Below, piece after piece: positions 27,386-39,100 of a stretch of DNA of 64,000 nt. Made by a program: the position numbers and the translations under genes. The notes under the pieces are model-generated. The model made no database searches. It was given only the letters and a program-made list of their open reading frames with translations, and had not been told where the DNA came from. This stretch comes from Heliocidaris tuberculata. Its lineage: Eukaryota; Echinodermata; Echinoidea; Camarodonta; Echinometridae. Position 1 is the first letter of the stretch; every line of letters starts with the position of its first letter. The stretch lies in the NCBI GenBank assembly GCA_025618425.1, contig CM046832.1, forward strand, positions 24,686,559 to 24,750,558. The letters run 5' to 3'.

Positions 27386-27582
27386 GGCATTATCGTGGTT
27401 GAGGAAACCATCATTCACTCCGAACAGTTACAGATGCGCTTCATTGCGTTACATGCATTGATTTCCTCATTCCCCGTGTCCATTAGATTAGATACTAAGA
27501 AGATAGATATGTCAGACTCGACTCTGCACTTCATTTTTGCATAAACGAATGAGTGGTGGTTTCCTCAACCACGATAATGCCC
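27386..27582. mobile_element. MITE with GGCATTATCGTGG ends
   Basis: Inverted ends of about 35 bp: the left arm begins GGCATTATCGTGGTTGAGGA and the right arm is its near-perfect reverse complement, TCCTCAACCACGATAATGCC. Total size is about 197 bp, with no coding capacity. It lies in the CFAP54/PUS7L promoter region. Confidence 0.75.
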
Positions 27583-29157
27583 TTATAATAATACTAAACT
27601 AAACTAAAGTAAAGTAAAGTGAGACTTAATGTTAGACCAAATACTGGTTTGTTTGTTTTGGGTTGTAGACTTTTTTTTCTCTTTCTTCTAAACAATATAG
27701 CTGCCAACAATATTAACTGAGCTGTGATTTGGACATTGTTTCTAATCGTGAGATTGATGATGTGTTATATGGTGTTGAAAATTGACAGTCATTAGTTAAC
27801 CTGCATGTAGTTACTGTTACTTTAGATGTTATGTTAGATTTACTCCAGGGAGCGCCACCCCATCACTGAAAGATCTAGATGAGAGACACTCATAGTCATA
27901 CTCGCATCAAGGCTGTCAACCATCCCACTTTTGGTGGGAGTCTCACGCCATCACGCTCATTCTCCCGCCGTCCCACCAGTGTCGTGGCAGGACGACGACC
28001 TTCCTCCCGCTCTCCTGCCAAACTTGTGAAAATTTTTCACAATTCTCCTGATTTAAGTTTTCTATCATCCTGAAATATATAACATGTATAAGGAAGTATA
28101 TTCTCAAAATTTTAGAGATTACATCGGTGTTTTCACCTCTTCAACTTAGAGTTAGAGGTCGCGACCACCACCAAAATTGAGACAGCCCCTCATAGCGGTG
28201 GTTCCATTTACAATAATATTGCATATGTGTGAGTGGGTTCCATGAGTGGATGAGATGAGAGATAGAGTCTGCAAAATATCCTCATTTAACATGCACTTTG
28301 ATCACAAAATATTTCAATAGTTTTAACGTTAGTTTGGTCTGGACCGAAATAACCGTCTATTATGGGGAATTCTGACATTTGCCAAATTTTCCCATACACC
28401 ATGTCGCCGTAACATGATGACAGCTACAATGCAGCCGTACTGACTTGTTTCCTGATTTTTCTTTATTTGTATTTTTGATGTAATATAACTAGATGTGGAT
28501 CTAGCTAATATATCAAAATACATATTATTTCCTGTAATCTAACCTCGAAAATGAAAATTAACATAAAAATTTGCAATTTACTGGTATAAGGATTCAGCTA
28601 ATCCATCTTGTTTCATGAAGCTGCTGCACTGCGATGAGACGGTAATCATACTCCAACGCACCAACATTAAACCACTAGACCTCTACTCCATATGCAGCCC
28701 TTCAGTCTCTGTGTAGAGGCGATCAGTGGAGCCGGACATACATGTAGTCTCAGTGGAACAACCATCGATACAAGAGGCCAAAGCTTTCGGTCCATAACAT
28801 AATTAGTACTGTAAGTAACTACGTGTAAAATACATGTAGCTGCAAATATGGCCTGGCTTGCAATCTATAGGGCAATTGATTGGCTATATCGTGGAATAGG
28901 AAACCTTTCATTCAGCTAGATAAGGGCTACTTTACAATAACTTGTTCCCTATTCTGTATGATGCAAAAAATATATACAAAAGAACACGAGTCAATGTAGA
29001 TCTGGTTCAGATGTCTATTATGAATGTCTTCAAATATATTATAAATGGATGAACTGAATTGACTTTTCCTCTCCCTTTCCATTTCAGAACACAGTGTGTT
29101 GGACCTGAGCAGTGGACACTGGTGAATAACAAGCAGAAGAGGAGATACTGGTGAAAT

Positions 29158-32100
29158 ATGTTTGGAATTGAATGCTATGTGTCCCAACATGTGGGCTTCA
29201 AGGGGAATGTGAAGATCAGTCCTGAAGATTTCAAGGTGACTGAAATTTCACCAGAAGGGAAGCTGGCATCATTGACTGGTACCAAAATAGATCTGAGTCC
29301 AAAGCTTGGCATCAAATTACCATTTAAAGTTCAATCAGAACATAATGATACATCTGCTACAGACTCCACATCTACAGAGATTAAAGTGACTTCGGATACT
29401 AGCAAGAGCACCTGCAATTCAGACCCCAACACCCAAACTTTAATCCAGGATAATAAATTGGAAGCAAGTTGTGGAGACTCTGGTCTAAGAGATTACAGAA
29501 AATGTCTTGAAGATGCACTGGATAAGGAAACTTTTCTTGAAATAGAAAACTTTGCCTCACATGAGCTTAAATTGCTGAATAGTCCTGATTTCGATACAGC
29601 TCACTCAAACATCAAAGGGCCACATCAAGCCAGTCTCAATTTGGGCTTGATCTCAAGCAAGGAGTCCCGTACTATAATCCACAAGTGTGTGAGGTATTTG
29701 TACCCCCATCTTAGAACAAAGATCCATAAGGTACCTGAACAGGAAGGATTAGAGATTCACGTTTCAAGGGAACCTGTGATAGCAGAATTCCAAGACCTAC
29801 AAATTCCATTATTAAAAATACTGGACTTTTTCAAATTTGTGGAGCTGAGAGATCGCCAGCAGACCTTTTGCTATGAGGGGCTGGCATCCAAAGATCAGAG
29901 AACCAGGCTACATCGTTTAGTTGCAAAGCACTATGGGACTTTCCTCGAAACCAAGACCTTTGGAGATGGAGCTTATGAACATCAAAAGATTGTGGTGCGG
30001 TTCAGAAATACTAAGGGCCCCAAGAAGAGAAAAGGGGGAGAAACTCTTCATGCTCTGGATTCAAAATGTGAAATAATTACAGGTATTGATCTGCCAGTTG
30101 TGTAAATGCAATCAAAGTTTATATGTTATATATGTAAATGGTCTTTTATTTATTATTTATTACAAGGAAACATAGTATATTACACAATATATTCTATTAT
30201 GATATAGGCATGTACGAAAGATTATAATTATATGTGGATATATAGGAGCTTTATCACATGATATCTAGGTCTCACATCTCCTTATTCAAAGTTGGTCATG
30301 AATCTATATTTTTGCATGCTGAGAATTGATCCCAAGTAATATCGACCAGTACATCTACAAGGGTTCTCGCCATACTCGTTTGCATGGCCAGTTTTCATAT
30401 GAGATGCTAAGATCAAATAAGGACTGCTTGAAATACTCCCTTTATCCACGAACAATCCCAGAATGGAATCTATTACCGGATGATTTCTTTGTATACCTGC
30501 GATTCCTCTTGGAAAAGCTAATTTCCAAAAGAAAGTGCAAAGGTGATAGTTCGTCTGAATGCAGTCATGATTCGATACGTGTGTGAGCCATTTTACTGTA
30601 CATGAATTATAGATGAATAAAAGCTAGATCACTATCGATTGTAATAATTAACTTCATGTTTGTACTATGCAGGGTTTACTCTGCAGAAGACCAACACAGA
30701 AACACTGTCTGCCATTCAACAGTTAGCCAGACTGGTGGGAGTCCACACCTCTGACTTCAGCTATGCTGGCATCAAGGACAAAAAGGCTGTTACTACTCAG
30801 GAAATGGCTGTGAAAGGTATCACCATCACAAGGTAATAGACAGGATTATTATTAGTAGTAGTAGTAATAGTATTATTAATGATATGGCGTCACCTGTGCC
30901 TGGGAGGGGAAAAGTGAATTGAATCGCTGTAACCATCTGGTCTTTCCTCCCGATATAACTGATTGGGATGTACAGGTGTATCACTACACTGGGGTTCCCC
31001 CCTACTCTTCTACGAATAGTGCAGTGGGTTCTTAATGTGCAAAGGTGGTGACTCTCCTCTACTCGGGGCCTCCATTTAATGTCCTATCCGAGGGACGGAG
31101 TGTTTTCCACTGTAACATAGCCTGCGTCTATGTACAGGAGAAGGGCACGTTAACACACAACGCAGGCTTCAGTCATCTGCCCGGGGTGGAATCAAACCCA
31201 TGATCTTTGGTTCGACAGGCAGACACTTTACCGACCGAGCCAACTCACCTCCTCGATCATCCTAATAGTGTTTTAATCCCTGGATAAGTTCAAAAGTAGA
31301 AGAGAAGTGCATGCAAAATAATCAAGTTAATGACATTTTTTTATTTCACTCCACTGCAGTGGAGCCAGGATAGCATTCACTATATTATAAATCATTGAGT
31401 TATCACTCCTCTGACTTATAGGAGATGATATCTTGGTTTTTAGACATTGATGTGTAATTTATTTGCATTGTTTGTATAAGTCTTCTTTCTTTTTTCTTTC
31501 TCTCTTTTTCAAAGTAAAAATATACCATTCTTATGAACATATCTTTATTACAGTACTTTGATGTATTTATTATGCATTGTTGCTTGTACATGACATTTAT
31601 ATTTTCCTTTTCATCATTCTTTATATATTGTTGTTCATTCTCTTGTCCACCATCTTCATTGCCCCCCCCCCCCCATTGTTGCTTGTACATGACATTTATA
31701 TTTTCCTTTTCATCATTCTTTATATATTGTTGTTCATTCTCTTGTCCACCATCTTCATTGCCCCCCCCCCCCCCCTCTCCACCTTTTATTCATATTCTCT
31801 GAATGCAGATTGCAGGATGTTTCCAAGCAACTCCCCCAGTGGCTTAGAATGGGTTCTTTGCACTCTAGGAACAAACCTCTCATTGTTGGTGAGCTTTGGG
31901 GAAATCACTTCGATATCACACTTAAGAATGTGGAAATGAAAAATGGATCAAGCAAAGAGAAACCTGGAACCATAGAAGATGAAGGGAAGCAGCTTGAAAA
32001 CTGTATTGAGCAATGCATCAAGTGTGTTGAGGCGAGTCACATAATTTTTTTTTTTCATTTAAACAGCTGGGATCTTGAGAAATTGTGACAAGTGAGCATT

Positions 32101-35100
32101 CAGGTGCATGAAGCATTTAATCATCCCTTGCACTGACTAAAATAACAATTAATTTACTCGCATATATTTGGTGGAGCATATGTGATTTGTTTATTTTTAA
32201 TCTTTGTCAACCTCTTTTCTTTAATCTTAGCTTTCAGAAAACATAATTGTAGCATTTTTCATACACAGACATTCCTGACAAATAAACACTTACTACTGCC
32301 TTCACCAAAGAAACATGATGAAAGTGAATCCCAAATCTCAAGATTTTTAAAACTACAACTGTACTATCCATGCTGTATTATTAGTGCCTGTTGTAGAAAG
32401 CATTTATTGAACAAACAAAACAACAAAAACAATCCAATTTGAATTATGCTACATTTCTTCTGCAGAAACTAAAAAGCAATTGTATGCAGAATGGTGAAAC
32501 ATATATCACTATTTTCACATGTCCGTTATATTGTTACTAATGCAGGAAAGAGGCTTTATCAACTACTTTGGAGAGCAACGTTTTGGAGCTTCATCCCTAG
32601 ACCCAAGCAAAGCAATAACGACTATCTCTCCAGCAGATGTAGGACTTGCCATGCTTCAGGGAAAATATGTAAGATTCAGATTTTTTATTAAAGATAAAGT
32701 TGAGTTCTGGTCATGCGATTACATTGACGCCAGAAATTGTCTCAGAACAATTGGGAAAGGTTGATTATATAAGAATTGGTGTATGCTATAAGGTTTTGGA
32801 ATCACCAAAGCGAGAACAAATTGACTCAATCGTGCTGAGAGTCACATGCACTGCACACAGAAATGTGTATATGGGACTACACACATATGTTCGACCTGAA
32901 CATTTCAGCTGTTTCTTGTCATATTTTTAATGTGAGAGCACTTGAAGAGCAATCCTTTTAAGGGGGCATTTCTACTATGATCATCTTCCAAACTGTAATA
33001 AAGAGAATGACAAAGCTCACAGATTATTTTTCACCTTTCCCAGAACTTAACCTTCTCTTTATTATTTTGAATTATCATGTTGCCAGTGCATGTATTTTGT
33101 TTGATGTACAAATGTTGCTTTGCTTTCTTACAGTAATAAAGGTATATATTAGATTAATGTACATGTAGCTATGAAATTAGAGAAATTAATTTGTCATGTA
33201 AGCATGGGTATGACCTTTTTAAGCTTTATTTTGTGTTTTTAACATGTTAAATGCATTTTAGAGTAGTAGGCATTAAATTATAATTTATTTTTTTAAATGG
33301 TGAGACAGATTACAATCTAATTCTTCTCAGATGTATTCATTTGTGTGCTTAGCTTGTATACCTTTTTGTATAGATGTCTCCAACTTGCACCATAGCTTTA
33401 TTCTTTGACTTACTGTCTTTCCTTTTCTTTCCTTTTTCCTTCCATCCATCCATTCATCACCTTCCTCATTTTTTCTTTCTCCTTCCTAATATGTTATTTT
33501 TACATTTACTACATGTTGTTATTCTAGAAAGAAGCAGTTGATGTGATTCTGTCTCCAGACAATGGACCATGTGCAGATCCATCTGATGCTACTAACATTG
33601 CTAAGCACTGCTTCCAAGAGACAGGTTCCTCAAGAGAAGCCCTCAAACAGATGCCAGCTATGAAGACTAGAGAGTGCCTCCTACTCAAGGGTCTTAATAG
33701 GTAAGAATGGTCATGTGCAGATTGTGTTTTGACTGGTTGTACATAAGGTCTGGACTATGCAAAAGGGTTTTGGTTGTACATAAGAGTTTTTTCTACGCAA
33801 AAGGGCTTTATGTAAATCATGGTTTGAACCTTCATAAGTGTAGTTTGCATGTTGCCTCATGTCCATTGAACAGGCATCATACGCTCTAATAGCTCAACTA
33901 TGCTTATTTTAGTGCACGATAGAAACAATGGTGTATGTGTAGACCTTGATCTCCTGAAAACCTCTTTTGTGAATTTCAGCATGCATGCAAAAATTTATGA
34001 AGAAATTATGGTCTGAATATACACTTTAACTCTACTCTGTGCTCATGTTAGTACTCCTCATAAGTAGTTTAATGTGCACATATGTTGGCTAAACAGGACC
34101 TTGATATATCACGAATATTTTAAAGAATTTAATTACATGTAGTGTATGGGGCTATAATGCGAAATCAGTCAAAATCATTATGGTCATCAAGATAATTACT
34201 GAAAAGCAAACACCAAGTAAAATATTCCTCCAAGGGAATAAAATTTTCAGATAGTTCCTATCATTTGATTTTGATAACACCTTTAAATTGGATTTCTCTT
34301 CAGATTAAAATATCAGGGTAATACCACTTATCATTTTTAGGCAATGTCAATGCAGAATTTAATCTTATTGATGAAAAACATTGTCGTCTGCTGCAGGAAA
34401 TACGTCCGGCAGCATGAAGGGTTTGATTGAGTACACCTTTCAGAGGAAGTTTTGTTTTTTGCATGAAAAGTCACTGTCTTTGTATCTCATCCATTTAAAA
34501 TAGATTAGGAATAGAAATTTTTCATCATAAGCAATTGAAAGAGAAACTTGGCTGTCTTGGAGAATTTTCCTTAGATTACTTCCGGCAGCATTTTCTTTAT
34601 TTTATATTACTTCCTGCAGCATGGAAAGTTTGATTGATTACTACTTTCAAAGAAATTTTTTTTGTTGCATTAAAAGTCTCTGTCTTTGTATCTCTTATAT
34701 TTGATTAATCTGTTTTAAATATATACTGGTGTGTTGTAAGAAATGTTTTGTTAGCTAAAAATGAATATGTATTAATTGCTTTTGAATAAAACCATAATAT
34801 GAATGATAAAAAAAATCAATACCTCCATTAATTTTACTCTTTATGGTAGATGAAATACATAATTTATTTTCTTGATCCATTTCAGACATGGAACTGAAGA
34901 TGAAGGTTATATCAAAGCTCTGATGAACATTCCTCACAATATGAGGCAGATGTATATCCATGCTTTCTGCAGCCTAATTTGGAACCAAATAGCCTCATGG
35001 AGGATGCATCACTATGGTTACCAAGTTGTGGAGGGCGACCTGGTGTGTACTGACAAGTTAGACACAAAGGTAAATCAAGGTTCAAAAAGAAATGTGTTTT

Positions 35101-36144
35101 ATTTCGTTTTTGTGTAATTTTTACAAATTGATTTAATATTGGTCATTTTATTGATATTTTATCCTTTATCTGCCCTTTTTTCTGTCTCTATTCTCTCACT
35201 TTCTTTTTCTTATCATCTCATTTATGAACATGTGTATTTTATCCACATCGTTAATTATCACTCTCATTTCTCAAATATCATTTATACATCTACTGCAGGT
35301 GCGTGCTGTAACTGGAGATGATATTACCCTAGGCAAATACTCTATCATGGAGGTCATGCTTCCGTTACCAGGTAACAACATCCAGTATCCATCTCACTCA
35401 GCAGGAGAAGAGTATCAAAGAAGACTTGACGAGGCTGGACTTGGGGAATGTAACTTCAGAATTCCAGCCCTCAAGCTCAACATCCCAGGGGGCTACCGAA
35501 AGGTCGTTGCTCAGCCAAGAAACCTGGAGTGGGGATGGGGTGTCTCTAGGGATGAGCATACAGAGAGTGGAGATGATGGGAAAGATTATAACAGAGAAAT
35601 GGATGAAACTCCATTGCCTAGCAACCCTGCTGCCAACTCTGTAGGGAACACCAGTGATGCCCCGAGCAGCAGTAGCATTGTAACTGCAGGGTGCTCCAAT
35701 CTAATGGAAGCATCTGGGCGCCACATGGAATGGAGCTGTAATGAATCTGATGGCAACCATGCTGTGGGCTACCGCGACAGTGCCCATGAAATCAGGGCAG
35801 TCCAGCCCTTGGTGGGTTCTGCATGTGTATCTGAATGCCACATGGTTTCTAACTTGGCTGTTAGTGAAGATGACTTCACTGTCAGTAGTCATGACGATGC
35901 CCTTTCGAGAGATATCAAAACAACAGGGGGTCCCAACTCTGCAGTTTCGTCTACTCATCATCATAACAATATTTGTCAATCTTCATGTCAAATTAGAGAT
36001 AGGTTATCTTATACAAGTAGGCAATATAATGAAAGCCAATCCTCTTGCCCAATCCTATGTCAAAAGAAAATTCTGAATTTATCAGTTGACTTGCCAGCAT
36101 CTTGTTATGCCACTATTTTTCTCAGAGAACTAATGAAGTCATAG
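29158..36144 (+). CDS. PUS7L: PUS7L, TruD-family pseudouridine synthase
   Basis: Seven coding exons: 29158-30082, 30673-30832, 31809-32031 (or 32025), 32546-32668, 33528-33700, 34886-35069, 35299-36144. Joined they give about 877 residues in frame; human PUS7L is about 700. TruD enzymes isomerise uridine to pseudouridine in tRNA and mRNA. Landmarks: the N-terminal HVGFKGNVKISPEDFKVTEI; the active-site motif YAGIKDKKAVTTQ in exon 2, whose Asp is the expected nucleophile; NYFGEQRFG in exon 4; and a C-terminal substrate-binding part ending in a TAG stop at 36142-36144. The N-terminal HVGF...DF opening fits PUS7L better than PUS7. One donor (end of exon 3) is unusual. Most of the extra length is a low-complexity insert in the last exon. 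Confidence 0.9.
30326..30586 (+). mobile_element. Non-LTR retrotransposon fragment (C-terminal reverse-transcriptase tail)
   Basis: The open frame reads ...GSRHTRLHG, then RSNKDCLKYSLYPRTIPEWN, LLPDD. This matches the typical C-terminal tail of CR1/RTE-type LINE polyproteins (R-x-TR ... YSFFPRTI-x-WN-LP). It is 5'-truncated and sits in sense in PUS7L intron 1. Exon 1 splices away before it, so it is not part of the protein. Confidence 0.75.
30885..31252 (-). mobile_element. tRNA-derived SINE
   Basis: Read on the minus strand the element starts with a tRNA-like head: TGGCTCGGTCGGTAAAGTG resembles a Pol III A box, and GGGTTTGATTCC about 35 bases later resembles a B box. A non-tRNA body of about 300 bp follows. 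It lies in PUS7L intron 2, antisense to the gene. The family is not named. Confidence 0.7.
31575..31774. repeat. Two-unit tandem duplication ending in poly-C
   Basis: Two nearly identical copies of about 100 bp (31575-31673 and 31674-31774), each starting CATTGTTGCTTGTACATGAC and ending in a C homopolymer of 13-16 bases. They sit 35 bp before PUS7L exon 3, so they may contribute to its polypyrimidine context. Open frames across them are repeat artefacts. Confidence 0.9.
35299..36144 (+). CDS. PUS7L: PUS7L terminal exon with low-complexity insertion
   Basis: The exon starts VRAVTGDDITLGKYSIMEVM, continues with the conserved LPLPGNNIQYPS and YQRRLDEAGL blocks, and reaches NIPGGYRKVVAQPRNLEW near 35530. 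About 165 residues rich in Ser, Asp, His and Gly follow (SRDEHTESGDDGKDYNREMD and onwards). The frame then resumes family-like sequence from about 36040 (SSCPILCQKKILNLSVDLPA) to FLRELMKS. The insertion stays in frame, so it is probably translated as a disordered loop. An unrecognised small intron inside the exon is the alternative. Confidence 0.85.
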   Translation: MRAVTGDDITLGKYSIMEVMLPLPGNNIQYPSHSAGEEYQRRLDEAGLGECNFRIPALKLNIPGGYRKVVAQPRNLEWGWGVSRDEHTESGDDGKDYNREMDETPLPSNPAANSVGNTSDAPSSSSIVTAGCSNLMEASGRHMEWSCNESDGNHAVGYRDSAHEIRAVQPLVGSACVSECHMVSNLAVSEDDFTVSSHDDALSRDIKTTGGPNSAVSSTHHHNNICQSSCQIRDRLSYTSRQYNESQSSCPILCQKKILNLSVDLPASCYATIFLRELMKS

Positions 36145-39100
36145 CATTGTAGCCAAGTCCATTTACTTCCATTTTGGTGCTGTAATCGTATATCTGACTT
36201 GAAATTGTGTATTTTAATATTTTGATTATAAGTTATCCAAATTTATGCACAATTACACCTGAAATGCATCTTTTCTTGCAGTCCAAGTTCCACCACCTGT
36301 TACCCCCACAAAGATCACAAGAACACAATACCAGAAGCACTCACAAATTTGTGAACTTGAGGTGTAGGACAGAGACACACAGAAATAGCCCAATTCCTTT
36401 CCTTACCCGCCTATTGTGAATTAACTTTAAATGAGATGTTGGTAGGCAATATAACTATCATCACATGCATTTAGAATCTTTATATATAATTATTATTGTT
36501 CGTATAGTCAAATGAAATTTGTCATAAAAGCAGTACATTTATAATATCTTTAATTTCCATTGCTCTTTCTGAATGAAAGGGTTTATCTTTTAGGCGCATC
36601 GAATTATAAAGAAATCAGTTCCATGACATTTGCTCCTGTGACAATTGCTCCGGTCTAACTTTGCCATGTTAATCCTAAACCTAAACCTAAACCTAACCCT
36701 AACCCTAACCCTAATCCTAATCTTCACATTGTGCTGAACAAAAAACCAAATCATGACCTTGACCTTAACCTTTGACCTTTCGAGATATGGACGGCGGAGC
36801 AAATGTCGCATGTTAGAATAGATTTAATTATCAATTTTCAGTTTTAAAGATCCCTTTCATAGGAATTTCACAAATGAAGTTTTACTGACTTTTGTTTACT
36901 ATGAGACTGAAAAAATATACGTACATGTAATTGAGGTTCCAGCATTATCAATATGTCATCACTGTTATATTATACTATATAACATACTTATAGTTATGTA
37001 CATTTCTCTTTTAGCTCTTACGTCTTCTCCTCCTCCCTCTCTCCCTCTTCGTTTTCTTCCTTTCTCCTCTTCTGTATCATCTTTTGTTTTCTCCATCCAT
37101 CTCTCTGCTCTCTTTCATTTTCCACCTGCCTCTCTTTCCACTTATAAGTTTTATGAATCTGAATCTACTCTCTGTTGAACTTAGACTTAACGATTTTACA
37201 TTACGTAATAGTATGATGAATATTTCATTTTGCTTCTCCTCCTCTCCCTCTTTCTCTCTCTCCCTCCAGCTATTACTCCCATTCTTTTTCTGATCTTGCC
37301 CTATCTTATTCTCTTACTCTCTCTCTCTCCTACTTTTTTTTTCAGTGATTCTCTCTATCTCTCTCTCTCTCTCTCTCTCTTTATTTTTGTAAATTATATG
37401 AATATATGTCAAATTGTTTATCAAATTGTGTTTAACTTGTATTTTTATATGTAAAATTGTAAATATATGTATTTTCCATGTAATTCAGCTCTTGAGCTGC
37501 CTTATGGATTTTTCAATAAATACTTTTCACTTCAGTTCAATTCAATAGACCTTTTCACAAATGTATTCAAATTTTATGCAAATTTTATGCATACTTTTAA
37601 AACAAAGGTTGTTCTTGACAACCTGAAAGCTTTTCAAAGGCTTGTCAGACATAGCAACAAGTAATGTATGTAAACTGGATTCCAAGTATTGTGGTTCATT
37701 CATTAATAACAGGTTAATGGGATACCTCGTTACTTGGTCCCCAGGAAAGAAACATCCATAAATTTGAATAACTTTGTGAACAGGCCTGTTTTGATCCTAC
37801 TGTCAAGCTTTTCTGTCATGCTTGCTACTGGGTATATGTGAGAATTTGTTATTTGTTTCCTATTCACTTCTTTTCCAGTAGATCATTGATTCCATTTGCT
37901 CTGTTTATGCAGGCAGAATTTCAAATTAACTATCACATATTGAAAACTATTCTGTAAATGTTAATGCTCAAAGTTGCAGAACTTGTTCATGGTAAAAATG
38001 ACAGCTCCAACTTCTTCAACTATTAATAGTTTAGCCAATAAATGATTTTGCAAGAAACCTGTGACATTTCATTTTAGGTGCCATTGCATTTTCAATAATT
38101 CACAGACTGCTTGCTCATTGCAAAATGTTATCATGCTTTGTTTGTATTGGCCATAGGTATATGACTTCACCATCTTGCAATCATATAACCTTCAGTCCAT
38201 TGTCACATACAATGAAAAAAAAATCCTGTTTACTTTTATAAGAGAAAAAAAAATGATCAGCTGTATTTCAGTTGTTCTACTTTAGCAATATGTAAATATG
38301 AAATGGTATTATTCATGTTGATTTTAATGTGATTGGCCTTACATTTTCAATATATTTATCATGCATAAAGACGATTGAATAAATACACTCGGTAGATCAG
38401 TTGGTTACTTGCTTGTTGTTGATTTGGATGTTTGGTCAGTTTGTTGATTGGATTGGATAGGATAATGGATTGGTGTATCGATTGATCTATTGCTTCCCAC
38501 TTTTTTCATAATACATGTATACAGACCATCAATACAGTGGGATCCCCATGACTTGGATCTATTTTATATCTGCAATTTTAAAAGAAAGCTTCATAACATT
38601 TTAATGCAACTGAAATGAATACTACTGTTTCTGTTTTCTAAGAAAGTACATAAAAATTGAAAGAGACTATTAGGGCTTCCAGTCACTTTAGAAACAGGAA
38701 TCGGACTGTTTTCATTCTCTTTAAAGAGTTCTGGGAAAGATAAAAAAATAATTTTTGAGCTTACTCATTCCTTTTATGCGAGTTTGGAAGAACATCATAG
38801 TAGAAATGTCCCGTGAAAAGGATTGCTCTTCAAATGCCCTCATATTCAAAATATGGCGAGAAATACATGTAGCTGAAGTGTTCGGCCGAACATTCATGCC
38901 ACATGTGTGTGCAGTCTCATATACCCATTTCTATGTGCAGTGCATGTGCTTTTTAGTGAGATTGGGTCAATTTCTTATTATTTTGATGATGCTGAAACCT
39001 CACATTAAATGCCAATTCTTGTGTACACATGATCAACCATTCCCAATTGCTTTCTCATGACCAGAACTCAACTTCATCTTTAAGACACAACATATTTCTC

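Larger units (their letters stand above)
26875..29157. promoter_or_regulatory. Divergent intergenic region between CFAP54 and PUS7L
   Basis: This 2.3 kb stretch separates two head-to-head start codons and must contain both promoters. A good acceptor (CCCTTTCCATTTCAG, ending at 29087) sits 70 bp before the PUS7L ATG, so PUS7L probably has a noncoding 5' exon somewhere in 27100-28900. The segment around 27150-27300 is comparatively GC-rich and is a candidate core promoter. A MITE lies at 27386-27582. No protein gene was recognised. A short Ser/Pro-rich frame at 27879-28073 is not convincing. Confidence 0.55.

Noticed and set aside
31533..31939. Overlapping repeat-coded frames with Phe/Ser/Pro-rich repeats
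   Set aside because: They arise from a 100 bp tandem duplication with poly-C ends upstream of PUS7L exon 3.
36671..36722. True chromosome end
   Set aside because: The telomere-like repeats are only about 50 bp, degenerate, and flanked by unique DNA and inverted repeats on both sides.
38755..39060. 101-codon open frame on the plus strand
   Set aside because: No domain, no splice sites and no Kozak context; the size is within chance expectation for AT-rich DNA.
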